This document shows positions 17,133-27,016 of a DNA stretch of 64,000 nucleotides, piece by piece. The notes beneath the pieces are model-generated. The model was not told where the DNA came from, ran no database searches, and saw only the letters and a program-made list of their open reading frames with translations. The first letter of the stretch is position 1; each line of letters begins with the position of its first letter. The translations under genes were made by a program, and so were the position numbers. Location: the NCBI GenBank assembly GCA_030057655.1, contig JASGUQ010000002.1, positions 1 to 64,000 of the forward strand, written 5' to 3'. Source of the DNA: Bacillota bacterium (GTDB lineage: Bacteria > Bacillota > Clostridia > Christensenellales > Aristaeellaceae).

Positions 17133-17145
17133 TGAGGTGACTGTT

Positions 17146-17469
17146 TTGTTTGGATGGCGCAAGAACAATAAAAGAAAAAAACCCCAACCGTTTCTGTCAC
17201 TCTTCTCAGCAGATATGGGTGTTATATACCAGGGGCCGCTGAACGCCTTTCCTTTCCCTGAGAATGTGATCCTGGCCTTGAGCGAAGAGTTCTTTAACGA
17301 TCCTTCTCCATGCGAGATCCACCGCAGGGCTGTGCAAATGCGCCTGTGCGGCGAAATAATGAGCATGCTTCCCTCAGGCGAGACGCTCTCCATCAATGAG
17401 GCAGACCCCCGTATCGGCAGATACTGTCAGGGCATGAACGCAGCCTATGTCCGGCTGGATCAAACCTAA
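17146..17469 (+). CDS. small hypothetical protein
   Basis: A 107-residue soluble protein with a very basic N-terminus (WRKNNKRKKP) and three cysteines. I recognise no family. TTG 17146 has GAGG eight bases upstream; an in-frame GTG lies at 17137. It follows the thioredoxin/CcdA-like gene by a few bases and is probably co-transcribed with it. No signal peptide or membrane helix is seen. Confidence 0.55.
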   Translation: MFGWRKNNKRKKPQPFLSLFSADMGVIYQGPLNAFPFPENVILALSEEFFNDPSPCEIHRRAVQMRLCGEIMSMLPSGETLSINEADPRIGRYCQGMNAAYVRLDQT

Positions 17470-17645
17470 AAGGTAATCGCAGCATGGTCTGGTTTTAACC
17501 GCACCAGGATGACTTCATTATCTCAATAAAAGAACTTATTTTCTTGCCTTTTATCACAAAATAAAAATTGAATTGTGCGGGTTCTGTTAATATCCGATGA
17601 AAACGGAATGAACTTATTCTGTTAATCATAATGAATTTGGGAAAC

Positions 17646-17674
17646 TTGACAGTTTTTCATGGATACAGCATAAT
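17646..17674 (+). promoter_or_regulatory. promoter for the DUF512-der-plsY unit
   Basis: TTGACA (17646-17651), exactly 17 bases, CATAAT (17669-17674), about 20 bases before the start of the DUF512 gene, in an AT-rich 226-base gap that shows no other feature. Confidence 0.75.
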
Positions 17675-17695
17675 TCGAGCGAAAAGGAGGGAAGA

Positions 17696-19036
17696 ATGCG
17701 GCGTATTTCCAAGGTTTTGAAGGGCAGTCCGGCTGAGAGGCACAAGATAGAATCTGGACAGGTTCTGGTGTCGATCAACGGTGAGCCGGTGCTGGATGAG
17801 ATCGATTATCAGGCTTTAAGCGCGAACAGGCACTTAAAGCTTGTGGTCGCTTCAGTCGATGGCACAAATCGCGTGATCGAACTGGTTAAGCCGCTTGAAA
17901 AAGCGCTTGGACTTCAGTTTGAGGATTCTCTGATCGCCAACCCCAAGACCTGCGGAAACGACTGCGTTTTCTGTTTTATCGCTCAGATGCCAAAGGGGCT
18001 TCGCCCATCTCTGTATGTCAGGGATGACGATTGGAGAATGTCCCTTTTGATGGGCAACTACATCACCTTGACCAATGTAGGAGACCATGAGTTTGAGCGG
18101 ATCATTCGCCGAAAAGCCAGCCCGCTTTATATCTCCGTTCACGCGACAGACGATAAATTGCGCGAGCAAATGGTGCGCAACAAAAAAAGCAGGAACTTGA
18201 TGTCTAGGCTCAGGCGGCTGAAGGAGGAGGGCCTGAAATACCATTGTCAACTGGTTGTGTGCCCCGGGCTGAATGACGGCGATCAGTTAAAAAATTCATT
18301 GGATGATTTGATCGCGCTTTTCCCCGCCGCCCTGTCCGTCGCCGTGGTCCCGGTTGGACTGACCAAGCACCGGGATGGACTGACAGCGCTTCGTCCCTTC
18401 ACAAAAGAAGAGGCGGAAGACATTCTTGATTTGTGCCGCCAGTATCAGGAAAAGTGCCTGAATGAGCTTGGAACCCGCTTTGTGTTCCCGGCGGATGAGT
18501 TTTTAAGCCTGGCCAAAGCCCCCATCCCTCCGGACGAAGTATTTGAGGATTACGCGCAGATTGAAAACGGGGTCGGCATGCTCAGGCAGTTTGAGGATGG
18601 TTTAAAAGATGCTTGGGAGAATGACAAAACAGATGATCAAAAACCGGAAACTCCGTTAAAAACCGTCCTTTTCCCCTGCGGAAAAGCGGTGTATGATTAC
18701 CTCAAGGTGTGGAAGGACTTGTATTTTCCAAAGAACATCCATCCGGTTCTTGTGCCTGTCACCAACGAATTTTTTGGCGATACCGTCACCGTTACCGGGC
18801 TGATTACAGGCCAGGACCTGGTCTCCCAACTGTCAAACATTCAGGCTGACGCGGTCATGATCTGCGAAACCATGCTCAACAGCGACAACACCATGTTTTT
18901 GGACGACCTGACGCCGGAAGATGTGGCTGAAAAGCTCAACATGCCCTTGTATATTTTTAAGAACGACGGGTATACTTTTTATCATCAGATGAAAAACCTG
19001 TTTGCCCAAACCTCAGAATCAAAGGAGAGCCCATGA
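17696..19036 (+). CDS. DUF512 / PDZ-linked radical SAM-like protein
   Basis: A 446-residue protein. Residues 1-65 form a PDZ-like domain (SPAERHKIESGQVLVSINGEPV). A cysteine cluster CGNDCVFCF at about residue 83 is the radical SAM-like iron-sulfur motif, and the C-terminal half is the DUF512 region (FPCGKAVYDYL, VPVTNEFFGDTVTVTGLITG). Function is not established; the family is usually adjacent to the GTPase gene der, as here, which hints at ribosome biogenesis. GGAGG precedes ATG 17696, and the stop overlaps der by ATGA. Confidence 0.88.
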   Translation: MRRISKVLKGSPAERHKIESGQVLVSINGEPVLDEIDYQALSANRHLKLVVASVDGTNRVIELVKPLEKALGLQFEDSLIANPKTCGNDCVFCFIAQMPKGLRPSLYVRDDDWRMSLLMGNYITLTNVGDHEFERIIRRKASPLYISVHATDDKLREQMVRNKKSRNLMSRLRRLKEEGLKYHCQLVVCPGLNDGDQLKNSLDDLIALFPAALSVAVVPVGLTKHRDGLTALRPFTKEEAEDILDLCRQYQEKCLNELGTRFVFPADEFLSLAKAPIPPDEVFEDYAQIENGVGMLRQFEDGLKDAWENDKTDDQKPETPLKTVLFPCGKAVYDYLKVWKDLYFPKNIHPVLVPVTNEFFGDTVTVTGLITGQDLVSQLSNIQADAVMICETMLNSDNTMFLDDLTPEDVAEKLNMPLYIFKNDGYTFYHQMKNLFAQTSESKESP

Positions 19037-20367
19037 AACCCCTTGTTGCCATTATCGGACGACCCAATGTCGGCAAATCAACTTTTTTTAACGTGATTGC
19101 CGGCCAAAGGATAGCCATTGTGGAGGATATCCCCGGCGTGACCCGCGACAGGATCTATGCCGATACCCTCTGGAACGGCCGCGAGTTTACCTTGATCGAC
19201 ACCGGCGGCATCGACACGGAATCCGACGATGTTCTCCTGTCCCAAATGCGCTACCAGGCCCAGATCGCGATTGAAACCGCGGACCTGATCTGCTTTTTTA
19301 CAGACGCAAGGCAGGGGTTGACCCATCAGGACGAGGAAATCGCGAACCTGCTCCGGCGCTCTCAAAAGCCGGTGCTGCTGGTGATGAACAAACTGGACTA
19401 TGAAGGCCTCAACGATGTTTTGTATGAAGGCTACAGCCTGGGCCTTGGCGATCCCATCGGGATCTCAAGCGTGAACCTGCTGGGGCTGGGCGACTTGCTG
19501 GATGAAATTGTGAAGCGTCTGCCGCCGGATGACGAACAGCAAGAGATCGAAGGGCACATCATCAACCTGGCCATCGTGGGCAGGCCCAACGTGGGTAAAA
19601 GCAGCCTGACCAACAAGCTTTTGGGCCAGGAGCGGGTGATGGTATCGGACATTCCTGGAACCACCAGAGACGCGATCGACACGCTGTTTGAGCATGAGGA
19701 CGGCAGCGTTTACAACATCATTGACACCGCGGGGATCAGGCGAAAGCGCGCGATTGAAGACCAAAGCCTTGAACGCTACAGCGTGCTGCGCAGCATCGCA
19801 GCCATCAGGCGCTGCGATGTCGCAATTCTGCTCATTGATGCCCTGGATGGCGTGACGGAACAGGATATGCGCATCGCGGGGCTGATTCGCGATGAAGGCA
19901 AGGCCGCCATCATCGCGGTCAACAAATGGGACGCGCTGGAAAAAGAAACAGGCACGCTTGAAAAATACAGGATGGAGGTGCTTGACAGGCTCAAATTTGT
20001 CAATTACGCTCCTGTTCTGTTCATCTCCGCGCTGACAGGCCAGCGCATCAACCAGGTGTGGGAAACCGTGTCCATCGTCTACGCCCAAGCGGGCAAGCGG
20101 ATCCCGACAGGCACCTTGAACGAGCTGATTGGCGAGGCGCAGATGGCGCTGCAGCCGCCCATGGAAGGCGGCAGAAGGCTGAAGATCTTTTACGCGACCC
20201 AGCAGGGCAACTTCCCCCCCACCTTCCTGCTGTTTGTCAATGACCCGACTTTGATGCATTTTGCTTACGAGCGCTACCTTGAAAACCAGATGCGGAAAGC
20301 ATTTGATTTCACAGGCACCCCCATCCGCTTTTTCCTGCGCGAAAGAAATCAGGAGGATACACAATGA
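19033..20367 (+). CDS. der: ribosome biogenesis GTPase Der (EngA)
   Basis: A 444-residue tandem GTPase. First G domain: GRPNVGKSTFFN, DTGGI, MNKLD. Second G domain: GRPNVGKSSLTN, DTAGI, NKWDA. A C-terminal KH-like domain follows. Length and order are canonical. It acts in 50S subunit maturation in the cytoplasm. Start and stop overlap the flanking genes (ATGA at both ends). Confidence 0.97.
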   Translation: MKPLVAIIGRPNVGKSTFFNVIAGQRIAIVEDIPGVTRDRIYADTLWNGREFTLIDTGGIDTESDDVLLSQMRYQAQIAIETADLICFFTDARQGLTHQDEEIANLLRRSQKPVLLVMNKLDYEGLNDVLYEGYSLGLGDPIGISSVNLLGLGDLLDEIVKRLPPDDEQQEIEGHIINLAIVGRPNVGKSSLTNKLLGQERVMVSDIPGTTRDAIDTLFEHEDGSVYNIIDTAGIRRKRAIEDQSLERYSVLRSIAAIRRCDVAILLIDALDGVTEQDMRIAGLIRDEGKAAIIAVNKWDALEKETGTLEKYRMEVLDRLKFVNYAPVLFISALTGQRINQVWETVSIVYAQAGKRIPTGTLNELIGEAQMALQPPMEGGRRLKIFYATQQGNFPPTFLLFVNDPTLMHFAYERYLENQMRKAFDFTGTPIRFFLRERNQEDTQ

Positions 20368-20972
20368 GCTTGATCCAGATCGTTTCCATCGTGGTCATCA
20401 GTTATCTGATCGGCAGTTTTTCACCGGGTATTTTTTTATCCGCTATCAAGGGCCATGATATCCGTCAGGAGGGCAGCAAAAGCAGCGGAGCGACCAACGT
20501 CACCCGCGTGATGGGCATTTCTTACGGCATGCTGACCTTTATCTGCGATATTGTGAAGGCGGCAATCGCGCTTTTAATCGCGAAATTCATCGCAGGCATT
20601 GACGGCGCGATGCTGGCCGGTATCTTTACTGTTCTTGGGCACAATTGGCCGATCTATTATCAGTTTAGGGGCGGTAAAGGCGTTGCCTGCTCTGTCGCAA
20701 TCCTGGTTCTGATTTGTCCTTTGGAAGGGTTGATCGCCTGTGGCGCAGCAATTCTGGTCATTGCCCTGACCCGCTATGTTTCTCTTGGCAGCCTCACCCT
20801 GCTTGCGGTTGCGGCGGTTCTCATCAACATCCTGCGCGGCTTTGATCCCTTTGGCTTTTGGGCGCTGATTTTCCTGCTTCTTGGCGTCTATCAGCACCGC
20901 AGCAACATCGCCCGTTTGATAAAGGGCAACGAGAACCGCTTCAGCATTAAAAACGCCGGGAAATCCAAATAA
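20364..20972 (+). CDS. plsY: glycerol-3-phosphate acyltransferase PlsY
   Basis: A 202-residue integral membrane protein with about five helices. It has the conserved cytoplasmic loops: EGSKSSGATNVTRVMG (a variant of the usual GSGNxGATN), FRGGKGVA, and HRSNIARLIKGNE. PlsY transfers the acyl group of acyl-phosphate to glycerol-3-phosphate, the first step of phospholipid synthesis in Gram-positives. It is coupled to der by overlap and ends four bases from the convergent pgmB stop; no terminator hairpin is seen there. Confidence 0.94.
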   Translation: MSLIQIVSIVVISYLIGSFSPGIFLSAIKGHDIRQEGSKSSGATNVTRVMGISYGMLTFICDIVKAAIALLIAKFIAGIDGAMLAGIFTVLGHNWPIYYQFRGGKGVACSVAILVLICPLEGLIACGAAILVIALTRYVSLGSLTLLAVAAVLINILRGFDPFGFWALIFLLLGVYQHRSNIARLIKGNENRFSIKNAGKSK

Positions 20973-20976
20973 AGCG

Positions 20977-21624
20977 TCAACCGTTTTTGATATAGCTGGT
21001 TAGATCAATATCATTGAGCGTGCCTGAGCGCAGGTGCGCTTTTTGATTGCCGGAAGCGCTCCCCATGGCCAAAACCCGCATCCCGGCCGCGAGCGCGGCT
21101 TCCACGCCTGCGTCCGCGTCCTCGACCACCAGGCAGTGTTCAGGCTTTACACCCAGCAGCTCCGCAGCCAGCAGGAACACGTCGGGCGCCGGTTTGCTGT
21201 TTTTGATCTGATTGCCGTCAGCGACCGCGTCAAACAGATCCTCCATCTGAAGCTGCTTTAAAATGGCAGGCGCGTTTTTGCTGGAGGAGCCGACAGCGAT
21301 TTTAACACCGTCTTCCTTGAGCGCGTAAATGGTTGACAGCGCCCCGGGCAGCAGCGCTTCCTGATCAAGATCACCGATCATTTGAACATAATAGGCGTTC
21401 TTGCGCTCAGCCATATCATGTTTTTCAGACTCTGTATATTGCCTGTCTGCCTTTTCAAGGATGATGTTCAGGCTTTCCATCCGGCTCACGCCGCGCAAGC
21501 GAAGGTTGTCCTTTTCATCAAAAGGAATGCCCTCTTCATCCGCCATTCTTTTCCATGCCTTGTAGTGACAACTGTCTGTTGTGACCAAAACACCATCCAA
21601 ATCAAAAATGACTGCCTGGATCAT
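20977..21624 (-). CDS. pgmB: beta-phosphoglucomutase
   Basis: A 215-residue HAD-superfamily enzyme. Motif I is FDLDGVLVTTDSCHYKAW, with the nucleophile Asp, general acid Asp and the H-x-x-A-W of the beta-PGM cap. Motif II is VGSSSKNA and motif IV VVEDADAGVEAALAAGM. KPAPDVFLLAAELLGV carries the lysine. It interconverts beta-glucose-1-phosphate and glucose-6-phosphate during maltose or trehalose catabolism. GGAGG precedes the ATG. It follows polC on the same strand after 13 bases. Confidence 0.9.
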   Translation of the reverse strand: MIQAVIFDLDGVLVTTDSCHYKAWKRMADEEGIPFDEKDNLRLRGVSRMESLNIILEKADRQYTESEKHDMAERKNAYYVQMIGDLDQEALLPGALSTIYALKEDGVKIAVGSSSKNAPAILKQLQMEDLFDAVADGNQIKNSKPAPDVFLLAAELLGVKPEHCLVVEDADAGVEAALAAGMRVLAMGSASGNQKAHLRSGTLNDIDLTSYIKNG

Positions 21625-21637
21625 AAACCCTCCTGTA

Positions 21638-24600
21638 TCAAAGCAATGAGAAAAAATCGATCTGATTTGAATCGCTTAATCCGTTCAGCGCGCCGCACCC
21701 GCGAAGCATCTCTATCGCAGATGTGCTCAGACGGGCTTTGTTCTTCAGATCCTCAATGGAAATATATGGTTCCTGCCGCGTTTCAATAATGCCGTTGGCA
21801 GCGGACTCGCCAAAGCCGGGCATGGAGGTGAAGGGGCAGCGCAATGCCTGGCCTTCTATCAGGAAATTGACTGCGTCGCTCTTGTACAGATCAACAGGCA
21901 AGAAGCTGAACCCGCGAAGGTTCATCTCATGAACCAGTTCAAGCACCGTGATCTCGTTTTTATTCACCTCGGAGCGGTCCCTTAAAGGAATGTCATAAAG
22001 GTTTTGCAGATCCTGCTTGATAAACTGCAGGGGCTTGGTCATGGTCAGGGAATTAAAGCCCTTTCCCCTGATGGAGAAGTAGGCGGCGTAGTAGACCAGC
22101 GGATGATAGATCTTAAACCAGCCCACCCTGAGCGCCATGGTGACGTAAGCGACCGCGTGCCCTTTGGGGAACATGTAGGCGATCTTCTGGCAGGATTTGA
22201 TAAACCAGTCCGGCACCTCGTTCTCCCGCATCGCCTCTTCCATCTGCGGGGTCAACCCCTTGCCTTTGCGCACGCTTTCCATGATGTCAAAGGACATTTT
22301 GTTCTCAAGCCCTTTTTTGAGCAGGGCCGACATGATGTCCTCGCGCGTGCAGATGCACTCAGACAGTGTTGCGACGCCTTCCAAAATCAACTCCCTGGAG
22401 TTGCCTGCCCAAACCTCAGTTCCGTGGGAAAGCCCTGAAATGCGTATCAGGTCCGCCATGGTGGTGGGCTGGGTGTCATCCAGGATGCCGCGCACAAAAG
22501 GCGTGCCAAACTCCGGAATCCCAAGCGTGCCTGTGCTCCAGCCGAGGGTTTCGCTGTTTAAGCCCAGCGCCTCAGGCGAGCGGAACAGGGACAGCACCTT
22601 TTTGTCATCCAGGGGAATGTCCTGATACTTGATGCCTGAAAGGTCCTCCATTCTCCTGATCATCATCGGATCATCATGGCCCAGAACATCGACCTTGACC
22701 AGCACGTCATGCATGGAGCTGAAATCAAAATGCGTGGTAATGGCGTCCTTTTCCTGGTCATTCGCGGGCCGCTGCACTGCTGTAAACTGATAGATCTCAT
22801 ATTCCTTCGGCACAATGACCATGCCGCCCGGGTGCTGGCCCGTGGTGCGTTTGACGCCGATGCAGCCGTCCGCCAGGCGCTTTTTCTCAGCAGGGGATAC
22901 CGTCATTTGGCGTTCTTCCAGGTATTTCAGCACATAGCCAAAGGCGGTCTTTTCCTGCAGGGTGCCGATGGTCCCGGCTCTATACACATAACCTTCACCA
23001 AACAGCTGCTCTACCTGAGCGTGCGCTTTTGACTGGTACTCGCTTGAGAAGTTCAGGTCAATGTCAGGCACCTTGTCGCCTTTGAAGCCCAGGAAAACTT
23101 CAAAAGGAATGTCGAAGCCGTCCTTGATCATCTTTTTGCCGCAAACACTGCAATCCTTGTCCGGCAGGTCCACGCCGGTCTGGACATCCTTGGGCACATC
23201 AAACTCAGCCCGATGGCAATCTTCGCAGCGGTAATGCGGCGGAAGCGGGTTGACCTCCGTGATGCCACACATGGTCGCGACAAATGAAGAGCCGACAGAG
23301 CCCCGGCTTCCCACCATGTACCCGTCGTTCAAGGACTGTCGAACCAGCTTCTGGGCGATGGAATAAAGCGTTGCGTATCCATAGCCGATGATCGCGTTTA
23401 ATTCTTTATCAAGCCGGGCGCGCACCAGAGCGGGCAGGTTTTCACCGTAATTCAGTTTGGCCTGGTTCTCGCTCATGTTGCGGATATCGTCCGCGGCTTC
23501 TTCCCACAGCGGTGAAAAAGTGGTTTTGTTTTCCGGGTGAACCGGGTAGAGGCTCAGGTTTTGAACCATGTTCGCGATCTTGGCGGGGTTTTTGATCACG
23601 ATCTCCTCCGCTTTTTCCGGCCCCAGCCACTCAAACTCTTTGAGCATCTCGTCCGTTGTCCTGAAGTAGACAGGCGGCTGATCATCAGCGCCTTCTTTTT
23701 CAAGCGGCAGGCTGTTTTTGATGATGGTCCGGAAGATCGCGTCCTCCGGATTGAGGAAGTGAACATCCCCCGTCGCAACGACCGGGATGTTCAGTTTCTC
23801 ACCAAGATCAATCATAATCCTGTTGATTTTTCGCAAGGTGTCCAAACTGGTGATCTTGCCCAGGCGCACCAGGTGCTCATAGTTGCTCTCCGGCTGAACC
23901 TCGATAAAGTCGTAAAACCGGGCGATTTTCGCCAGTTCCTCGCCATGCTTGCCTGAAAGCACAGCCTGATACAGCTCCCCTTCCAGGCAGCCGCTGCCCA
24001 GGAGAAGGCCATCCCGGTATTCTTCTATTTGATCCCGGGGAATCAAAGGCTCCCTGAAAAAATACTCCAGGTGCGACATGGAGACCAGGCGGTTGATGTT
24101 GGTGATGCCGACCTGTTCTTTGACTAGGATGGTCAGGTGATGGCGGTTGTTGCGGTTGTAGCCGGTGATGACATCATTGATGTCTTTGAGGGTTTTGGCG
24201 CCCTTTTCTTTGGCGGCATTTAACATATGAACCAGGCATTGCGCCGTCGCGCCGGCGTCGTGCACCGCACGGTGCGCATTTTTCAGGACGACCCCAAGAT
24301 GCTTGCACAGGGCGTTCAAGTTGTAGCGTTTTAAGCCAGTGTACAATTTTTGCGCAAAGGCCAGCGTATCGATCTCAGGCAGGCTATAGGTCAGACCCAG
24401 GCGCTTCAGCTCCGCCTTTAAAAAAGCCGTGTCAAAGCTTGCGTTGTGGGCGGCAATCGCGCTGTTTCCGATAAAGGCCATCAGTTTGGGCAGGGCTTCT
24501 GCCGCTTTGGGCTGATCTTTCAGCATATAATCCTGGATTTTGGTGATCTGGATGACCTTCTGCGGTAGCGGCATCTCCGGGTCCACCAGCATGGAAAAGG

Positions 24601-25960
24601 AATCCACAACCTGGCCCTGATCCAGTTTTACCGCGCCGATTTCAATGATCCGGTCAGCGAAAGGGTTTAATCCCGTGGTTTCAAAGTCGAGCACAATGAT
24701 GGGCTCATCTATGGAGGCGTCTGTCGCGTGCCTGACGATGCCGTCGTCGTCCATCATGGTGCCTTCCATTCCCGGAATCAGCTTGATCTTGTGTTTCTTC
24801 GCTGCGGAAAAGGCCTCAGGATAAGCCTGAACCACCGCTTTATCCGTAATGGCAATGGCTTTATGCCCAAAATCCGCAGCCTGTTTGATCAGGTCGCTTG
24901 CAGAAACCAGCCCGTCCATATAACTCATGAAGGTGTGCGCGTGCAGCTCAATGCGTTTTTCACCCGCAAGGTCCTTGCGCTTTGGCAGTTCAAAGGCGTT
25001 GATGTCTTTGGCCATGACGGTCAGCATGTTGTCATAGCTGTCCATCTGGCAAAAACCGCGCACCTTGAGTCCGACTCCCGGTTTGATCCTCTGCAGGACT
25101 TCCTGAACTTTTTTCTTCTCAACTTCAGGGTCGATCGCTTCTTCATTCCGAAAGCCATTTGGCCTGCTGCCCAAGAAAATCTTGCAGACAATGCTCTCCG
25201 TGTTGTCGCTCAGCACAAAGGACAGCAAGACCGATTCGCTTTTTTGGATCTTCCTGTCTTCAGCGCTGATAACCTTTCCCTGGATCACGACCCTGCCGGA
25301 TAATTCAGTCAGCTCTTTGATTGGAACCGCGTCAGCCGCGATCAAAGAACCGGCGATCTTCACGCTTTCTTTTTTTTCTTTTGTTTTCTTCGGTTCATCC
25401 TCAGCGATTAAAAAGCTGGCTTCCAAAAGCTCCTGTTCGCGGCGGCGCTCCTCAAGCTGCTGATGGACCCGGTTCTCAAAATCCTCTTTCAGGCGCAGGC
25501 TGATCCTTGGCTCCATCAGAAAGATGTCGCTGACGGCTTTGGCAATGGTGTTTTTCACATCCTGCTGGTTCATGTACTCATATGCGAAAGGCGTATCCAG
25601 TTCAAGCGCCAGTCCCCCCTCTTCCGGCAACCAGTGGATCGCGTCAAGGTGCGCGTTCATTGCTGGAAAATGCTTCAGCAGAATGGGGGTAATGACATTG
25701 CTGTATTTCGCAGGTTCACTCAAAAAATCCTCCGCCAGCTGCGGGGAAGCAATGCGGAGCGAAACATTCATTTTGGGGAAAGTTTTCTTCAAGTGCCTGC
25801 GGATCAAAGCAAACTGTTTTTCACCGATCAAAACATCCGCGGTAAAATACGCCACCGCGGCCTTTCGGGCTTGATGATAGTCCACGCGAAGCAGATGCAG
25901 TTTCCCTTCAATTTCAGGCAGTTCCGCGTATATGCTGTCTAAGAAACCAAGTTCATTCAT
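21638..25960 (-). CDS. polC: DNA polymerase III alpha subunit, PolC type
   Basis: A 1440-residue Gram-positive replicase of typical length (B. subtilis PolC is about 1437). In order: N-terminal domain, OB fold (about 225-320), a PHP domain (HAH at 340-342) interrupted by a DEDDh proofreading exonuclease (DFETTG at 425, HNASFDTAF, HRAVHDAG), then the polymerase core with PDIDLNFSSEYQ and VKVDVLGHDDP, and a C-terminal helix-hairpin-helix. In the PHP part the usual T-D-H is T-D-K (Lys374). The start lies seven bases after ispG. It is the last large gene of the frr-to-polC cluster. Confidence 0.97.
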   Translation of the reverse strand: MNELGFLDSIYAELPEIEGKLHLLRVDYHQARKAAVAYFTADVLIGEKQFALIRRHLKKTFPKMNVSLRIASPQLAEDFLSEPAKYSNVITPILLKHFPAMNAHLDAIHWLPEEGGLALELDTPFAYEYMNQQDVKNTIAKAVSDIFLMEPRISLRLKEDFENRVHQQLEERRREQELLEASFLIAEDEPKKTKEKKESVKIAGSLIAADAVPIKELTELSGRVVIQGKVISAEDRKIQKSESVLLSFVLSDNTESIVCKIFLGSRPNGFRNEEAIDPEVEKKKVQEVLQRIKPGVGLKVRGFCQMDSYDNMLTVMAKDINAFELPKRKDLAGEKRIELHAHTFMSYMDGLVSASDLIKQAADFGHKAIAITDKAVVQAYPEAFSAAKKHKIKLIPGMEGTMMDDDGIVRHATDASIDEPIIVLDFETTGLNPFADRIIEIGAVKLDQGQVVDSFSMLVDPEMPLPQKVIQITKIQDYMLKDQPKAAEALPKLMAFIGNSAIAAHNASFDTAFLKAELKRLGLTYSLPEIDTLAFAQKLYTGLKRYNLNALCKHLGVVLKNAHRAVHDAGATAQCLVHMLNAAKEKGAKTLKDINDVITGYNRNNRHHLTILVKEQVGITNINRLVSMSHLEYFFREPLIPRDQIEEYRDGLLLGSGCLEGELYQAVLSGKHGEELAKIARFYDFIEVQPESNYEHLVRLGKITSLDTLRKINRIMIDLGEKLNIPVVATGDVHFLNPEDAIFRTIIKNSLPLEKEGADDQPPVYFRTTDEMLKEFEWLGPEKAEEIVIKNPAKIANMVQNLSLYPVHPENKTTFSPLWEEAADDIRNMSENQAKLNYGENLPALVRARLDKELNAIIGYGYATLYSIAQKLVRQSLNDGYMVGSRGSVGSSFVATMCGITEVNPLPPHYRCEDCHRAEFDVPKDVQTGVDLPDKDCSVCGKKMIKDGFDIPFEVFLGFKGDKVPDIDLNFSSEYQSKAHAQVEQLFGEGYVYRAGTIGTLQEKTAFGYVLKYLEERQMTVSPAEKKRLADGCIGVKRTTGQHPGGMVIVPKEYEIYQFTAVQRPANDQEKDAITTHFDFSSMHDVLVKVDVLGHDDPMMIRRMEDLSGIKYQDIPLDDKKVLSLFRSPEALGLNSETLGWSTGTLGIPEFGTPFVRGILDDTQPTTMADLIRISGLSHGTEVWAGNSRELILEGVATLSECICTREDIMSALLKKGLENKMSFDIMESVRKGKGLTPQMEEAMRENEVPDWFIKSCQKIAYMFPKGHAVAYVTMALRVGWFKIYHPLVYYAAYFSIRGKGFNSLTMTKPLQFIKQDLQNLYDIPLRDRSEVNKNEITVLELVHEMNLRGFSFLPVDLYKSDAVNFLIEGQALRCPFTSMPGFGESAANGIIETRQEPYISIEDLKNKARLSTSAIEMLRGCGALNGLSDSNQIDFFSLL

Positions 25961-25966
25961 TCTTCT

Positions 25967-27016
25967 TTACTCTTTCAAGTCGAGAAGATGCTCATCAATC
26001 ATCTTCAGAAGGGTTGGGACGGGATCCCCGGATACCTTGAGAACGAACTCGCCATTTCTGTAAATGGCGCTGCCGCTCTTGCCGCCGCACAGGGCGATGT
26101 CGGCACCCCTGGCTTCTCCGGGGCCGTTGACCACGCAGCCCATGATGGCCACCTTGATGGGTTTTGTGATGTGCGCGGTATGCTCAGAAACCCGTTTTGC
26201 GATGTTTTCGATATCAACCTCTGTCCGGCCGCAGGTAGGGCAGGAAACCAGCTCAAAGCCGCTCCTTAAGCCAAGGGCTTTGAGAATGCTGATCGCGGCT
26301 TCAGGCTCGTTTGCTGGGTCCCCGGTCAGGGATACCCTGATGGTGTTTCCAATGCCGTCCAGCAGCAATGCGCCGATCCCGATGGCGGATTTGATGGTTC
26401 CCTGTCCAGGGAGCCCGGCTTCCGTTACACCCAGGTGAAGCGGGTAATCAAAGGTTTTTGCGGCAAGGCGGTAGGCATCCACCATCAGGCGGATGTCGCT
26501 GGCTTTCATGGACAGCACGATGTCATAAAAACCGTTCTTCTCAAGCAGTTTTACATGCCCCATGGCGCTGTCCACCAGCCCCTGCGCGGTCACGCCATGA
26601 TCCCGCGCCAGGATGTCCTTTGGCACAGAGCCGGAATTAACCCCGATGCGGATTGGCGTGTTGTGCGCTTTGGCGCAGTCAACGACCATTTTAACCTCGT
26701 GTTCATTGCGCAGATTGCCCGGATTGATGCGCAGCTTGTCAATGCCGTTCTCAATGGACAGAATGGCCAATTCATGGTTGAAGTGGATGTCGGCCACCAG
26801 CGGTATGCGGGTGCTGTCTTTTAAGGGCTTGATCGCCTTGGCGCAATCCTTGTCATAAACAGAGAAACGGACGATATCGCAGCCGCTTAGGCCCAACTGA
26901 CGGATCTGCTCAGCGGTTGAAGCAACATCCCGGGTATCCGTATTGGTCATGGACTGAATGCTGATCGGGGCCTTCCCGCCGATCACGACCTGGCCGACTT
27001 TTACTTCTTTTGTCAT
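25967..27016 (-). CDS. ispG: 4-hydroxy-3-methylbut-2-en-1-yl diphosphate synthase
   Basis: A 349-residue [4Fe-4S] enzyme of the MEP isoprenoid pathway. Its TIM barrel begins with the PISIQSMTNTDTRD motif; the C-terminal cluster ligands lie in SCPTCGRTEVDI and IMGCVVNGPGEA. It reductively converts the cyclic diphosphate to HMBPP. ATG follows the rseP stop directly (TAAATG). dxr of the same pathway is two genes upstream. Confidence 0.96.
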   Translation of the reverse strand: MTKEVKVGQVVIGGKAPISIQSMTNTDTRDVASTAEQIRQLGLSGCDIVRFSVYDKDCAKAIKPLKDSTRIPLVADIHFNHELAILSIENGIDKLRINPGNLRNEHEVKMVVDCAKAHNTPIRIGVNSGSVPKDILARDHGVTAQGLVDSAMGHVKLLEKNGFYDIVLSMKASDIRLMVDAYRLAAKTFDYPLHLGVTEAGLPGQGTIKSAIGIGALLLDGIGNTIRVSLTGDPANEPEAAISILKALGLRSGFELVSCPTCGRTEVDIENIAKRVSEHTAHITKPIKVAIMGCVVNGPGEARGADIALCGGKSGSAIYRNGEFVLKVSGDPVPTLLKMIDEHLLDLKE

